A program made the position numbers and the translations under genes. The notes beneath the pieces are model-generated. The model was not told where the DNA came from. It was given only the letters and a program-made list of their open reading frames with translations, and ran no database searches. From NCBI RefSeq assembly GCF_007567505.1, contig NZ_CP041783.1:1054001-1118000 (forward strand): DNA of 64,000 bases. Reading direction: 5' to 3'. Each line of letters starts with the position of its first letter. Position 1 is the stretch's first letter. Shown here piece after piece: positions 8,381 to 16,244 of the stretch. Source of the stretch: Shewanella donghaensis. GTDB lineage: Bacteria; Pseudomonadota; Gammaproteobacteria; Enterobacterales; Shewanellaceae.

Positions 8381-9571
8381 TTAGCAGACTCTGGCAACTA
8401 GGCCTTTTAAGTAGAAACCTTCAGGAAAACCACTGCCAATAGGATGATCGCTAGCTTGATTTAAGCGATCAATAAACTGCACATCACGATTCGCATCTAA
8501 CGCTGCATCAGCCACGACTTTTTGAAATAAATCTGCAGGCATTAAACCAGAACAAGAGAACGTCAGCAAAATCCCATTTGGATTTAATAACTGCATCGCA
8601 ATCATATTGATATCTTTATAGCCGCGACACGCACCATTTAGTTGCGCTTTATTATCGGCAAATTTAGGTGGGTCTAACACGATCACATCGAAGGTTTTGC
8701 CTTCTTCACGGTACTGACGCAATAACTTAAACACATCGGCTTCATGGTAATTAACATGGTCATCATTAAAACCATTAATTTCCATGTTCTTTTTAGCTGT
8801 TTCTAATGCTAAAGCTGAAACATCGACATTTTCAATACTTGATGCGCCACCTTTTGCTGCATACAGGCCAAATGTGCCGGTATAACAAAAACAGTTAAGG
8901 ACTGACTTACCTTTAACGAATTTAGCTGCAATATTACGGTTATCACGTTGATCGAGATAAAAACCTGTTTTGTGGCCTTTTGTGACGTCTACCGCGATTT
9001 TAATGCCGTTCTCTTCGATGATAACCGGCATTTCTGGTAGTTCTCCGTGCAATAAGCCCGTAACTGGCTGTAAGCCTTCTTTCTTACGAGAATCGACATC
9101 AGAGCGCTCATAGATAGCACAATCAGGATAAAGTTCAGCAAGTACACTCACAAGCGTATCACGCCAGTAATCTGCACCTGTGTTGAGCAACTGACAAACC
9201 AAGACATTGGCATACTTATCAATAGTGACCCCTGGTAAGCCATCAGACTCAGCAGCAACAAGTCTATATCCCGTAAGACCTTGCTCTGCGATTAACGCTT
9301 CACGGCCAGCCTGAGCTCTTTGAATGCGGCGTACAAAAAAGTCTCTATCGATCTGTTCTTCTTTATCGAATGTCCAAACGCGCACTTGAATTTGTGACTC
9401 AGGCGACCATGCACCACGACCTAACCAATGACCATCATGGGCAACAACATCAACTGTTTCACCAGCTTCTGGTTTTCCCTTGATATTGTGTATACCACTG
9501 GCAAATACCCAAGGGTGTTTGCGTTCAAGTGATTTCTCACGCTTTGGTCTAAGCTTGATTCTGATAGCCAT
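8381..9571 (-). CDS. rlmI: 23S rRNA m5C1962 methyltransferase RlmI
   Basis: A 396-residue protein, the same length as the E. coli enzyme. It methylates C1962 of 23S rRNA with S-adenosylmethionine in the cytoplasm. Seen: an N-terminal PUA-type RNA-binding domain (about 1-80, [24 protein letters not shown] start); the SAM-binding Rossmann region with [16 protein letters not shown] near 225; the catalytic motif VLDPPKFA near 300; and FSCSG near 342, which carries the cysteine typical of m5C enzymes. AAGG precedes the ATG. It is transcribed alone, with its own terminator. Identification is firm. Confidence 0.93.
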   Translation of the reverse strand: MAIRIKLRPKREKSLERKHPWVFASGIHNIKGKPEAGETVDVVAHDGHWLGRGAWSPESQIQVRVWTFDKEEQIDRDFFVRRIQRAQAGREALIAEQGLTGYRLVAAESDGLPGVTIDKYANVLVCQLLNTGADYWRDTLVSVLAELYPDCAIYERSDVDSRKKEGLQPVTGLLHGELPEMPVIIEENGIKIAVDVTKGHKTGFYLDQRDNRNIAAKFVKGKSVLNCFCYTGTFGLYAAKGGASSIENVDVSALALETAKKNMEINGFNDDHVNYHEADVFKLLRQYREEGKTFDVIVLDPPKFADNKAQLNGACRGYKDINMIAMQLLNPNGILLTFSCSGLMPADLFQKVVADAALDANRDVQFIDRLNQASDHPIGSGFPEGFYLKGLVARVC

Positions 9572-9714
9572 GATGTTGCCTTTTTCAAATTGGGATCAGG
9601 ATGATAAGGATCCTCTCAAAGGAACGCAAGAAACAATCCTTTTTTATAGTCAATTCGTTAGAGAAAAATGTGAGCTTTCAGGTTGTTTGAAGTTGAATAA
9701 TTAAGTAGGCGCAG

Positions 9715-9750
9715 AAAAACACTATTTATAATAAATAGTGTTTTTATTTA
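9715..9750 (-). terminator. Terminator of the UPF0319-like gene
   Basis: A 14-bp stem (AAAAACACTATTTA / TAAATAGTGTTTTT) with a 3-base loop. It is T-rich on both strands and lies downstream of the minus-strand gene ending at 9809. Confidence 0.75.
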
Positions 9751-9808
9751 ATAATGATTGAAAATATTTATTAAATAATTCATTAATTAAATATCAAGAT
9801 ATATTTTA

Positions 9809-10237
9809 TTATTTTTCGAGCAACAACAAAGTAAATAATTGAGACTGACTAAGCAAGGCAATATCTTTAGTGTTACTACCATTTTTACTTAATGATATAA
9901 CAGGGTTTTGTAAGAAATCTTTCGCATCATCTGCAGAATAAAATTCAGGTAAGGTTAAATGTAAATTGTCATTACCTTCCACATTCAGTTGTAAATACAG
10001 CGGTTCTGATTTTACCCAATGACCTGAATCATCGGCATTATCTTGGAATAAATCACTATAGCTTATCTCGAGTAATTGCAGCCCCTGGTTAAGGCTAACT
10101 TCTCTTTGAAACTCAATGACAACACCATTTACACTATCTACATCAAGATCATCATGAAACGTAAGACTTGAAGATTGTGCAGTAAAACTTGCTAGTAGTA
10201 TGCTCATTGCAGCAGTTAAGGTCATGGTAGTATTCAT
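9809..10237 (-). CDS. Secreted protein resembling the YccT/UPF0319 (DUF2057) family
   Basis: A 142-residue protein with a signal peptide (cleavage after about residue 22, TAQSSS), so periplasmic. The mature part starts with LTFHDDLDVDSVNGVVIEF and continues with GLQLLEISYSDLFQDN and VKSEPLYLQLNV. This spacing of strand blocks resembles DUF2057 proteins such as YccT, a curli-modulating periplasmic protein in enterobacteria. The protein is shorter than the roughly 200-220 residues usual for that family, so it may be a divergent or truncated member. CGGAG lies upstream of the ATG. It is a single gene with its own terminator. The family call is tentative. Confidence 0.6.
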   Translation of the reverse strand: MNTTMTLTAAMSILLASFTAQSSSLTFHDDLDVDSVNGVVIEFQREVSLNQGLQLLEISYSDLFQDNADDSGHWVKSEPLYLQLNVEGNDNLHLTLPEFYSADDAKDFLQNPVISLSKNGSNTKDIALLSQSQLFTLLLLEK

Positions 10238-10579
10238 AATCGACTCCGTTAATTAAAACATTCCATTTAAATTCATTTTCATAATATTCAATCTAATAGA
10301 CCTAGCAGCAATATAAAAAATTTCATATAAATATTTTTTATGAATATAATTACTAAAACCAGTTAATAAAATTAGTTCATCGTCGAAAATAACTCACTGT
10401 TTTAAATAAACATTAAAACACACAACAAAAAATATAATAAACAACATTTTTTTGATGATTTTATAATTTTTACAACTTTTATTGATTGAATTCAAAGAAT
10501 CTATAATTCTAAAGTGTAAAACTTACAAAAATAAATATAAGAAATGTTTTAAAGAGTTTGATATGGGTGGTATGCAATA
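10238..10579. other. Very AT-rich intergenic region
   Basis: 342 bases with long A/T runs between divergent genes. It must hold promoters for both neighbours, but I see no confident -35/-10 pair, and there is no gene. Confidence 0.5.
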
Positions 10580-10894
10580 ATGGAACAAGTCGGTAACAGC
10601 AAGTTCAAGTGTTTGTATTGTAGTTGTGAACTTTCTACAGCCCAACATCAATGTTTAAGTTGTAAACCAAAGAAAGATACCCGTGGTTTTTGTTGTAACA
10701 AAGCCGTCTTAGGGGGCAGTTGTGTTCTTGTACTGGTATCAGTATTTTTTTGGGCTTATGTTTTTGTTTTTTACAAACAATATCCTACATTTCATGATAT
10801 GGCGTATGTCATAGCAGCATGGAGCTTTTTCGTTGGTTGTTACTGTTTAATCATTACATATGCACATCTCTATAAACTAAAACAAGAAAACTAA
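10580..10894 (+). CDS. Small zinc-ribbon membrane protein, unknown function
   Basis: 104 residues. The N-terminus carries paired cysteine knuckles (CLYC at 11-14, CLSC near 27-30) like a zinc ribbon, followed by a short basic stretch with CC. Two hydrophobic helices (about 44-64 and 73-94) make up the rest, so the ribbon likely faces the cytoplasm from an inner-membrane hairpin. GGGTGG lies 9 bases before the ATG. The stop codon overlaps the stop codon of the convergent LysR gene (TAA at 10892-10894 against TAG at 10891-10893), so the two genes have no room for a terminator between them. I do not recognise a named family. Confidence 0.65.
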   Translation: MEQVGNSKFKCLYCSCELSTAQHQCLSCKPKKDTRGFCCNKAVLGGSCVLVLVSVFFWAYVFVFYKQYPTFHDMAYVIAAWSFFVGCYCLIITYAHLYKLKQEN

Positions 10895-11808
10895 AACGAC
10901 AATTCCATTTTTCGCAACTGCTTTTCGAAGTAGGCTTTTAAGAAGTCTAGCAACAAGCGTACTTTTTTAGAATCTGTTGCTCCCGGAGGAAATACGCCAT
11001 AAATGGTGATATCGCTTAATTGATAGTCGTCCAATACTGTGGTTAAACTCCCTTTCTTTACCTTAGGCCAAGCATCGTAAGTTGGCACTCTGCCAATACC
11101 ATGCCCACCTTCAATGAAAGCGGTACGTGCTGAAGCATTGTTAGTGCTAATAGACCCTTTCATTTCAATACTGAAAGAACGGGTTCCTTTCTTTAAATTT
11201 ATCACTTTTTTCTGAGGTTTATAAATAACCCAATCGTGACTTGATAAATCTGCCGGAGATTTTGGTCGGCCAAATTTTTCAAAATAATCGGGCGAGCCAC
11301 ATAAACAGGTTTGAAGAACACATAACTTAGTTGCTTGTAATCCTGAATCAACTAGCGGCGCACCACGAATAGCAAGATCGATTCCTTGATTGATAATATT
11401 GACAATTTCATCGGTTAACATCACATCCAGTTCAATTTTAGGGTATAAGGTTTTAAATTCATTCAGTGCAGGCACAATCGTTTCCAGCCCGGCATTAACT
11501 GGACAAGTTATCCGAATCAACCCTATCGGTTCATTCTTCATGTTTTCGATTTGTTTATTAGCCGAGTTAGCTTGTTCAGCAATCACTTTACAGGATTGAT
11601 AATAGGCATCACCTTCTTCCGTTAAACTAATACTGCGGGTGGAACGATTAAGTAATCTGACTTCTAGATGCGCTTCTAACTTTTTAATGTGATAGCTCAC
11701 CACAGCCCTTGAAAGACCAATATGTTTTGCTGCAGCACTTAAACTGCCCTGCTCAACAACTTGGGCAAACACCACCATGCTTTTCAATTGCTCAAATGAG
11801 ACATTCAT
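10891..11808 (-). CDS. LysR-family transcriptional regulator
   Basis: A 305-residue LysR-type regulator. The winged helix-turn-helix is at residues 1-65 (GSLSAAAKHIGLSRAVVSYH, then RLLNRSTRSISLTEEG), and the effector-binding domain covers about 90-295 (IRITCPVNAGLETIVPAL, VLQTCLCGSPDYF). It resembles the CrgA/AaeR-like subgroup. It is divergent from the DJ-1/PfpI and alcohol dehydrogenase genes, with a 212-base shared upstream region, the classical layout in which LysR regulates the divergent operon. By analogy, YqhC (an AraC-type protein) controls yqhD in E. coli. The inducer, perhaps a reactive aldehyde, is inference. Confidence 0.88.
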   Translation of the reverse strand: MNVSFEQLKSMVVFAQVVEQGSLSAAAKHIGLSRAVVSYHIKKLEAHLEVRLLNRSTRSISLTEEGDAYYQSCKVIAEQANSANKQIENMKNEPIGLIRITCPVNAGLETIVPALNEFKTLYPKIELDVMLTDEIVNIINQGIDLAIRGAPLVDSGLQATKLCVLQTCLCGSPDYFEKFGRPKSPADLSSHDWVIYKPQKKVINLKKGTRSFSIEMKGSISTNNASARTAFIEGGHGIGRVPTYDAWPKVKKGSLTTVLDDYQLSDITIYGVFPPGATDSKKVRLLLDFLKAYFEKQLRKMELSF

Positions 11809-11842
11809 TAATCTAATTACCCGACTATCGATACCAATGCCT

Positions 11843-11867
11843 CATTGTATCAATTATTCAAACAATG
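11843..11867. promoter_or_regulatory. Candidate LysR operator in the divergent promoter region
   Basis: The inverted repeat CATTGT / ACAATG with a 13-base A/T-rich centre contains a T-N11-A type core. It lies between the LysR gene and its divergent target operon. It is suggestive only. Confidence 0.35.
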
Positions 11868-12020
11868 AAGTCAAATTTATCTGCATTGTCAGAATTGAAA
11901 TTAGATTTATACTGTCTGCAGTTTCGTGAAGGAGGTCACTCTCCTATCACATAAGAAGATGTATTTTTTACAATGGCGATTAACGTCGGTAAATAACGAT
12001 AAAATTAAAAGGTATTTCAA

Positions 12021-12707
12021 ATGACTCAGAAAAAAGTATTAATGGTTCTAACATCTCATGATGAACTTGGTAACACAGGTAAGAAAACCGGTTTTTGGGT
12101 AGAAGAGTTTGCTGCCCCTTATTATGTATTTTTAGATGCCGGTTTGGAAATTACCATTGCTTCACCAGCAGGTGGACAACCACCGATAGATCCAACCAGT
12201 GAGTTAGCAGATTTCCAGACAGAAGCCACAAAGCGTTTTGATGAAGACACTCAGGCACAATTGGTACTGGCTCACACCAATGTTTTAAGTGAAATACACG
12301 CTGATGATTATGACGCGGTTTTCTATCCTGGCGGCCATGGTCCGCTATGGGATTTAACTGACAACCCAGTTTCAATCAGCTTAATTGAATCGTTTATTGA
12401 ACAAAACAAGCCTGTTGCAGCTGTATGTCACGCAACAGCAGCCTTACTTAACGCCAAACAAGACGATCAATATCTTGTAAAAGGCAAGGCAGTAACAGGT
12501 TTCACTAACAGTGAAGAAGATGCAGTACAACTAACAGATATCGTGCCATTTTTACTCGAAGATGAATTAATAAAACGTCAAGCTGATTATCAAAAAGCCG
12601 CTGACTGGCACGCTTTTTCAGTTCAAGATGGATTACTTATTACAGGTCAAAACCCTGCAAGTTCATCATTGACAGCTCAAAAATTAGTGACTCAGATTAC
12701 TGCGTAA
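12021..12707 (+). CDS. DJ-1/PfpI family protein (Hsp31/glyoxalase III-like)
   Basis: A 228-residue cytoplasmic DJ-1/PfpI protein with a type 1 glutamine-amidotransferase-like fold. Seen: the nucleophile elbow AVCHATAAL with Cys136 and adjacent His137; the preceding FYPGGHGPLWDL loop (101-112); and the N-terminal acidic residues in GFWVEEF (28-29). Members of this branch act as cofactor-free methylglyoxal hydratases (glyoxalase III), chaperones or deglycases. AAGG precedes the ATG. The gene for an NADPH-type aldehyde reductase begins 25 bases after its stop, so the two should be co-transcribed, and together they point to reactive-carbonyl detoxification. Catalytic activity is inferred from family and context. 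Confidence 0.87.
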   Translation: MTQKKVLMVLTSHDELGNTGKKTGFWVEEFAAPYYVFLDAGLEITIASPAGGQPPIDPTSELADFQTEATKRFDEDTQAQLVLAHTNVLSEIHADDYDAVFYPGGHGPLWDLTDNPVSISLIESFIEQNKPVAAVCHATAALLNAKQDDQYLVKGKAVTGFTNSEEDAVQLTDIVPFLLEDELIKRQADYQKAADWHAFSVQDGLLITGQNPASSSLTAQKLVTQITA

Positions 12708-12732
12708 TCAATTAGATATTTAGGACTTTCTC

Positions 12733-13890
12733 ATGCTAAATTTTACATTTCAAAATACCACTAAAATTCATTTCGGTGAGGGCCAAATTAGCGCCATTAC
12801 TAAAGAAATACCAATCTCAGCTAAAGTATTAGTGGTTTATGGCGGCGGCTCAATTAAGTCAAATGGCGTTTATCAGCAAGTGTCTGATGCGTTGAAAGAT
12901 CACACTTGGTTTGAATTTTCAGGTATTGAGCCTAACCCACAATACGATACGTTAATGAAGGCACAAGCCATCATTGAAGCTGAAAAAATCGATTACTTGC
13001 TTGCTGTCGGTGGTGGCTCGGTTGTTGATGGTGTTAAATTTATTGCTGCTGCAGCATTATTTGAAGGAGATGATCCTTGGGATATCGTCGCTAAAGGCGC
13101 CAAAATTGAGCAAGCATTACCTATCGGTGCGGTATTAACCTTACCTGCAACGGGCTCTGAATCAAATGGCGGATCTGTTATTACTCGTAATGGTAATAAA
13201 TTGCCTTTTGGCAGCCCATTAGTACGTCCGTTATTTGCAGTGCTTGATCCTTCTGTAACCTTATCTTTATCAGACCGTCAAATTGGTAATGGTGTTGTTG
13301 ATGCTTATATCCACATTATGGAGCAGTATTTAACCTTCGATGTAAACGGTAAAGTACAGGATCGTTTCAGTGAAGGTTTATTACAAACCTTAATTGAAGA
13401 AGGCCCTAAAGCCTTAACTGCTGAAACTAAAGATGATTTAGAGATCAGAGCCAATATTATGTGGTCTGCGACTATGGCACTTAACGGTTTAATTGGCGCG
13501 GGTGTACCACAAGATTGGTCTACACATATGATTGGCCATGAATTAACAGCAGGACATGGTATTGATCATGCGCGTACCTTATCAATCGTGCTTCCTGCGG
13601 TAATGAAAGTGCGACGTGAGCAAAAACATGCAAAATTAGTTCAGTATGCTGAGCGTGTATTTGGTATTACAACAGGTAGCGATGAGCAAAAAATTGATCA
13701 AGCTATTGAGGCTACCGAAAACTTCTTTAAGTTAATGCAAGTCCCTACACGCTTAAGTGATATTGATGTTGGTGCAGAGCAAGTTGATGTATTAGTTGCA
13801 GCACTTGAAAGCCATGGCATGACTAAACTTGGCGAGCATGGTGATATTGATTTAGCAGTTAGCCGTGAGATTTTAACTACTGCACTGTAA
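12733..13890 (+). CDS. Iron-containing alcohol dehydrogenase, YqhD-like aldehyde reductase
   Basis: A 385-residue group III alcohol dehydrogenase close in length and motifs to E. coli YqhD, an NADPH-dependent reductase of short-chain aldehydes. Seen: the nucleotide-binding motif GGGS near 37-40 and AVGGGSVVDG at 91-100; the metal ligands Asp190, His194, His265 and His279 (VVDAYIH and STHMIGHE...GHGIDHA), whose spacing matches YqhD; and TLPATGSESN at 136-145. AGGA lies upstream of the ATG. It is the second gene of the unit with the DJ-1 protein and is followed by a terminator. A 20-bp stretch at its 3' end is duplicated just after the stop. Confidence 0.92.
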   Translation: MLNFTFQNTTKIHFGEGQISAITKEIPISAKVLVVYGGGSIKSNGVYQQVSDALKDHTWFEFSGIEPNPQYDTLMKAQAIIEAEKIDYLLAVGGGSVVDGVKFIAAAALFEGDDPWDIVAKGAKIEQALPIGAVLTLPATGSESNGGSVITRNGNKLPFGSPLVRPLFAVLDPSVTLSLSDRQIGNGVVDAYIHIMEQYLTFDVNGKVQDRFSEGLLQTLIEEGPKALTAETKDDLEIRANIMWSATMALNGLIGAGVPQDWSTHMIGHELTAGHGIDHARTLSIVLPAVMKVRREQKHAKLVQYAERVFGITTGSDEQKIDQAIEATENFFKLMQVPTRLSDIDVGAEQVDVLVAALESHGMTKLGEHGDIDLAVSREILTTAL

Positions 13891-13920
13891 ACCACAGCAC
13901 TTTTAACTACAGCACTGTAA
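13871..13920 (+). repeat. Short direct duplication across the yqhD-like stop codon
   Basis: Bases 13871-13890 (TTTTAACTACTGCACTGTAA) recur with a single change at 13901-13920, 30 bases downstream and beyond the stop codon. This is a small recent duplication of the gene's last codons. Confidence 0.8.
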
Positions 13921-13969
13921 TAATGGATATTGACTAGATAAATAAATCGAACTGAATTCCATCTCCTTT

Positions 13970-13995
13970 AAAAGGCTAGCATTGCTAGCCTTTTT
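13970..13995 (+). terminator. Terminator of the DJ-1/YqhD-like operon
   Basis: An 11-bp stem AAAAGGCTAGC / GCTAGCCTTTT with a 3-base loop and a run of T, 80 bases after the stop. Confidence 0.9.
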
Positions 13996-14098
13996 CACAT
14001 TCTACTTAGAACCCCACAAAAATATACACTTCACAAATACGTATTCCAAACGCCAAAAAGCCTATTCAGGCAAGCATAAATGTGATCAAGTTAAACAA

Positions 14099-14116
14099 AT
14101 TCATCAAATGATGAAT
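14099..14116. promoter_or_regulatory. Candidate TetR operator
   Basis: The palindrome ATTCATCA AA TGATGAAT (8-bp arms, 2-base centre) lies about 105 bases before the TetR-RND operon. Its size fits TetR-family operators, so autoregulation is plausible but unproven. Confidence 0.4.
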
Positions 14117-14221
14117 ATTGAGGAATTATTTCGCTAACTGAATAAGGAACATTGCTTTACCCTATTCTACACTTGATGAATTAACTGATTCTTTCTAGCT
14201 CAAAACAGCGGAATTCTCTAT

Positions 14222-14890
14222 ATGACAGCTAACAAAATACCATTAAAAAAGCCTGTCGGCAGACCTGTCATTAAAGTAGATAACCGTTGCTCGCTGATTG
14301 ATGCGGCCAGAAAGTTATTTGTCGATAGTGATTATGAAAAGGTATCAATCCGCGCCATTGCTGCAGAAGCAAAAGTGGATGCAAGTTTAATACGTTACTA
14401 TTTTCAATCTAAAATGGGCCTATTTACTGAAATGCTTCGAGAAACCATTGAGCCAGTTCATTCACAACTATCAAATTCTAATCAGTCATCTTCACACGAT
14501 TCTCCCGAGAAAATATTACTAGCCTATTATGAAATAATGAGTAAAAACCCTGATTTCCCAAAGTTAATCTTTCGAACAGCAAGTTTACCTCCAACAGACA
14601 TAAATAAAGAACTCCAAGCTAGTTTACTCAGACTATTTCCTAGCAAACGTTTAAATATTTTTGAAAAAATGGATAAACAAAACCAATTACAATCAGGTAT
14701 TGATCCTATGTGTGCCAAAATGAGTTTTATCAGCTTAATGGTATTTCCATTTTTAATGCCAAACTTGCTTAAACAGGCAATGAATATTGATACTTCAGCA
14801 GAATTCTTACAGCAATTAGCCAAACACAATACTCAACTTTTACGTCATGGGCTTATTGCCAATGAATCACAACCAAGTCAGGACGCTTAA
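14222..14890 (+). CDS. TetR-family regulator of the downstream RND efflux genes
   Basis: A 222-residue TetR-type repressor. Seen: an N-terminal basic stretch, then the helix-turn-helix (about 30-75: AARKLFVDSDYEKVSIRAIA, then DASLIRYYFQSKMGLF), and an all-helical ligand domain. It is the first gene of a tight three-gene unit. The membrane-fusion protein starts 1 base after its stop codon, and the permease overlaps that gene. Being first in the operon, it probably represses its own transcription and that of the pump, with release by a pump substrate. The inducer is unknown. Confidence 0.88.
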   Translation: MTANKIPLKKPVGRPVIKVDNRCSLIDAARKLFVDSDYEKVSIRAIAAEAKVDASLIRYYFQSKMGLFTEMLRETIEPVHSQLSNSNQSSSHDSPEKILLAYYEIMSKNPDFPKLIFRTASLPPTDINKELQASLLRLFPSKRLNIFEKMDKQNQLQSGIDPMCAKMSFISLMVFPFLMPNLLKQAMNIDTSAEFLQQLAKHNTQLLRHGLIANESQPSQDA

Positions 14891-14891
14891 C

Positions 14892-16244
14892 ATGACCCCG
14901 TTAAAAAGACGCTATGTATTTCCAGGAATAATCGCTGGGATTATCATTTTCATTGCTGCGATTTCATTGCGATCGTCACCAGATTTACAACCAAACCACG
15001 ACAAATCCAGACTTGTAGAAGTGATGAGTCTGGATAAGCAAGAAGTTAAGCCGATTATTAAAGCCTATGGACGGGTTGCGCCAAAACATACTTGGCAGGG
15101 TATAGCCGAGGTCGGTGGTAAAATTATTTTTCGCCATCCAGAACTTGAAACGGGACGATTGATTAAAGCGGGTACTTTGGTGCTGTCTATTGACCCATTA
15201 GAATATGACTTAAAATTAGCCCAGGCTGAGGCAAATTATAATTCTGCCCAAGCGCAGCTGGTGCAATTAAGTCTTAAAGAAATTAACTTACAATCAAGTA
15301 TCGAAATTGAGCAGCAACGTCTGAGCTTAGTAGATCAAGAATACAAACGTAAACAATCGTTAAATAAAAAGAACCTGATTTCTAAATCTGAATTAGAAAC
15401 CCAGAAACAAGCTTTGCTGGCGCAACGAAATTTAATTCAAGACTTAACCAGTAGCTTGAGTTTAATACCTGACGATAAAAAAGTGACAGCAGCGCAAGTT
15501 AACGTTAATAAAGCACTACTTGAAGATGCCCAGCGCCAGCTGAATAACACCCGTTTTACCTTGCCATTTGATGCTCGAATCGCCGCAGTTAATATTGAAC
15601 AAGCACAAGCAGTGACTAATGGCGCAATTTTATTTGAAGCCCATCAATTAGGTGCTGTTGAAATCAAGGCTGAACTTTCATTATTAGATGCAGAAACATT
15701 AATAAACTCGATCAGTACATTACCAAGAGATACCTACTCACTACCTTCAATCGAGCAAGTCAATTTTGACAGTGCCATTAGCGTTAGCATGGGTAAAAGA
15801 CGACACCAATGGCAAGCAAAACTGACACGTGTTGCGGATACCATCAATCCAGATCAAGCCACTATCGGCTTTTACTTAGAAGTAGAACAAGATTTCAGCA
15901 ACATGGATTTATTGAATAAACCGCCCTTAACTAATGGCATGTTTGTGACCGCATATATCCAAGGCTACCCTTCTCAACAATTTATTATTCCTGAAAAAGC
16001 CTTACATGGCGATCAGGTTTATATCATGGACAAAGACAATAATCTGGCTATTCAGACAGTTGAAGTCCTGTTCAGAACCGACAACGGCGTGGCTATCAAA
16101 GCAGCCTCTACAGCAGGACAGTTAAACCAAGGCGATAGCCTAGTTATCAATGACTTAATCCCAGCGATTAATGGCATGAGTTTGCGCCTATCAATCGATA
16201 AAACTGCTGAAAAGAACCTCAATGACGAGGAGCTAGCACAGTGA
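14892..16244 (+). CDS. RND efflux periplasmic adaptor subunit (HlyD/AcrA-like)
   Basis: A 450-residue periplasmic adaptor that links the inner-membrane RND pump to an outer-membrane channel. Seen: one N-terminal membrane anchor (about residues 8-27), a biotinyl-lipoyl half motif near 55-110, a long alpha-helical hairpin (about 110-200, rich in Gln/Leu/Glu), the second lipoyl half with NNTRFTLPFDARI, and beta-barrel regions. I chose the ATG at 14892, directly after the TetR stop and preceded by AGGA. An ATG at 14847 would add 15 residues lying inside the TetR gene. Its last bases overlap the permease start. Substrates are unknown. Confidence 0.9.
   Translation: MTPLKRRYVFPGIIAGIIIFIAAISLRSSPDLQPNHDKSRLVEVMSLDKQEVKPIIKAYGRVAPKHTWQGIAEVGGKIIFRHPELETGRLIKAGTLVLSIDPLEYDLKLAQAEANYNSAQAQLVQLSLKEINLQSSIEIEQQRLSLVDQEYKRKQSLNKKNLISKSELETQKQALLAQRNLIQDLTSSLSLIPDDKKVTAAQVNVNKALLEDAQRQLNNTRFTLPFDARIAAVNIEQAQAVTNGAILFEAHQLGAVEIKAELSLLDAETLINSISTLPRDTYSLPSIEQVNFDSAISVSMGKRRHQWQAKLTRVADTINPDQATIGFYLEVEQDFSNMDLLNKPPLTNGMFVTAYIQGYPSQQFIIPEKALHGDQVYIMDKDNNLAIQTVEVLFRTDNGVAIKAASTAGQLNQGDSLVINDLIPAINGMSLRLSIDKTAEKNLNDEELAQ

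Noticed and set aside
9480..9704. Plus-strand open frame over the rlmI start
   Set aside because: It is mostly antisense to rlmI, with no independent signal.
14847..14891. Longer start for the RND adaptor
   Set aside because: It would lie inside the TetR gene and add a hydrophilic stretch before the membrane anchor. The ATG right after the TetR stop has a better ribosome site.
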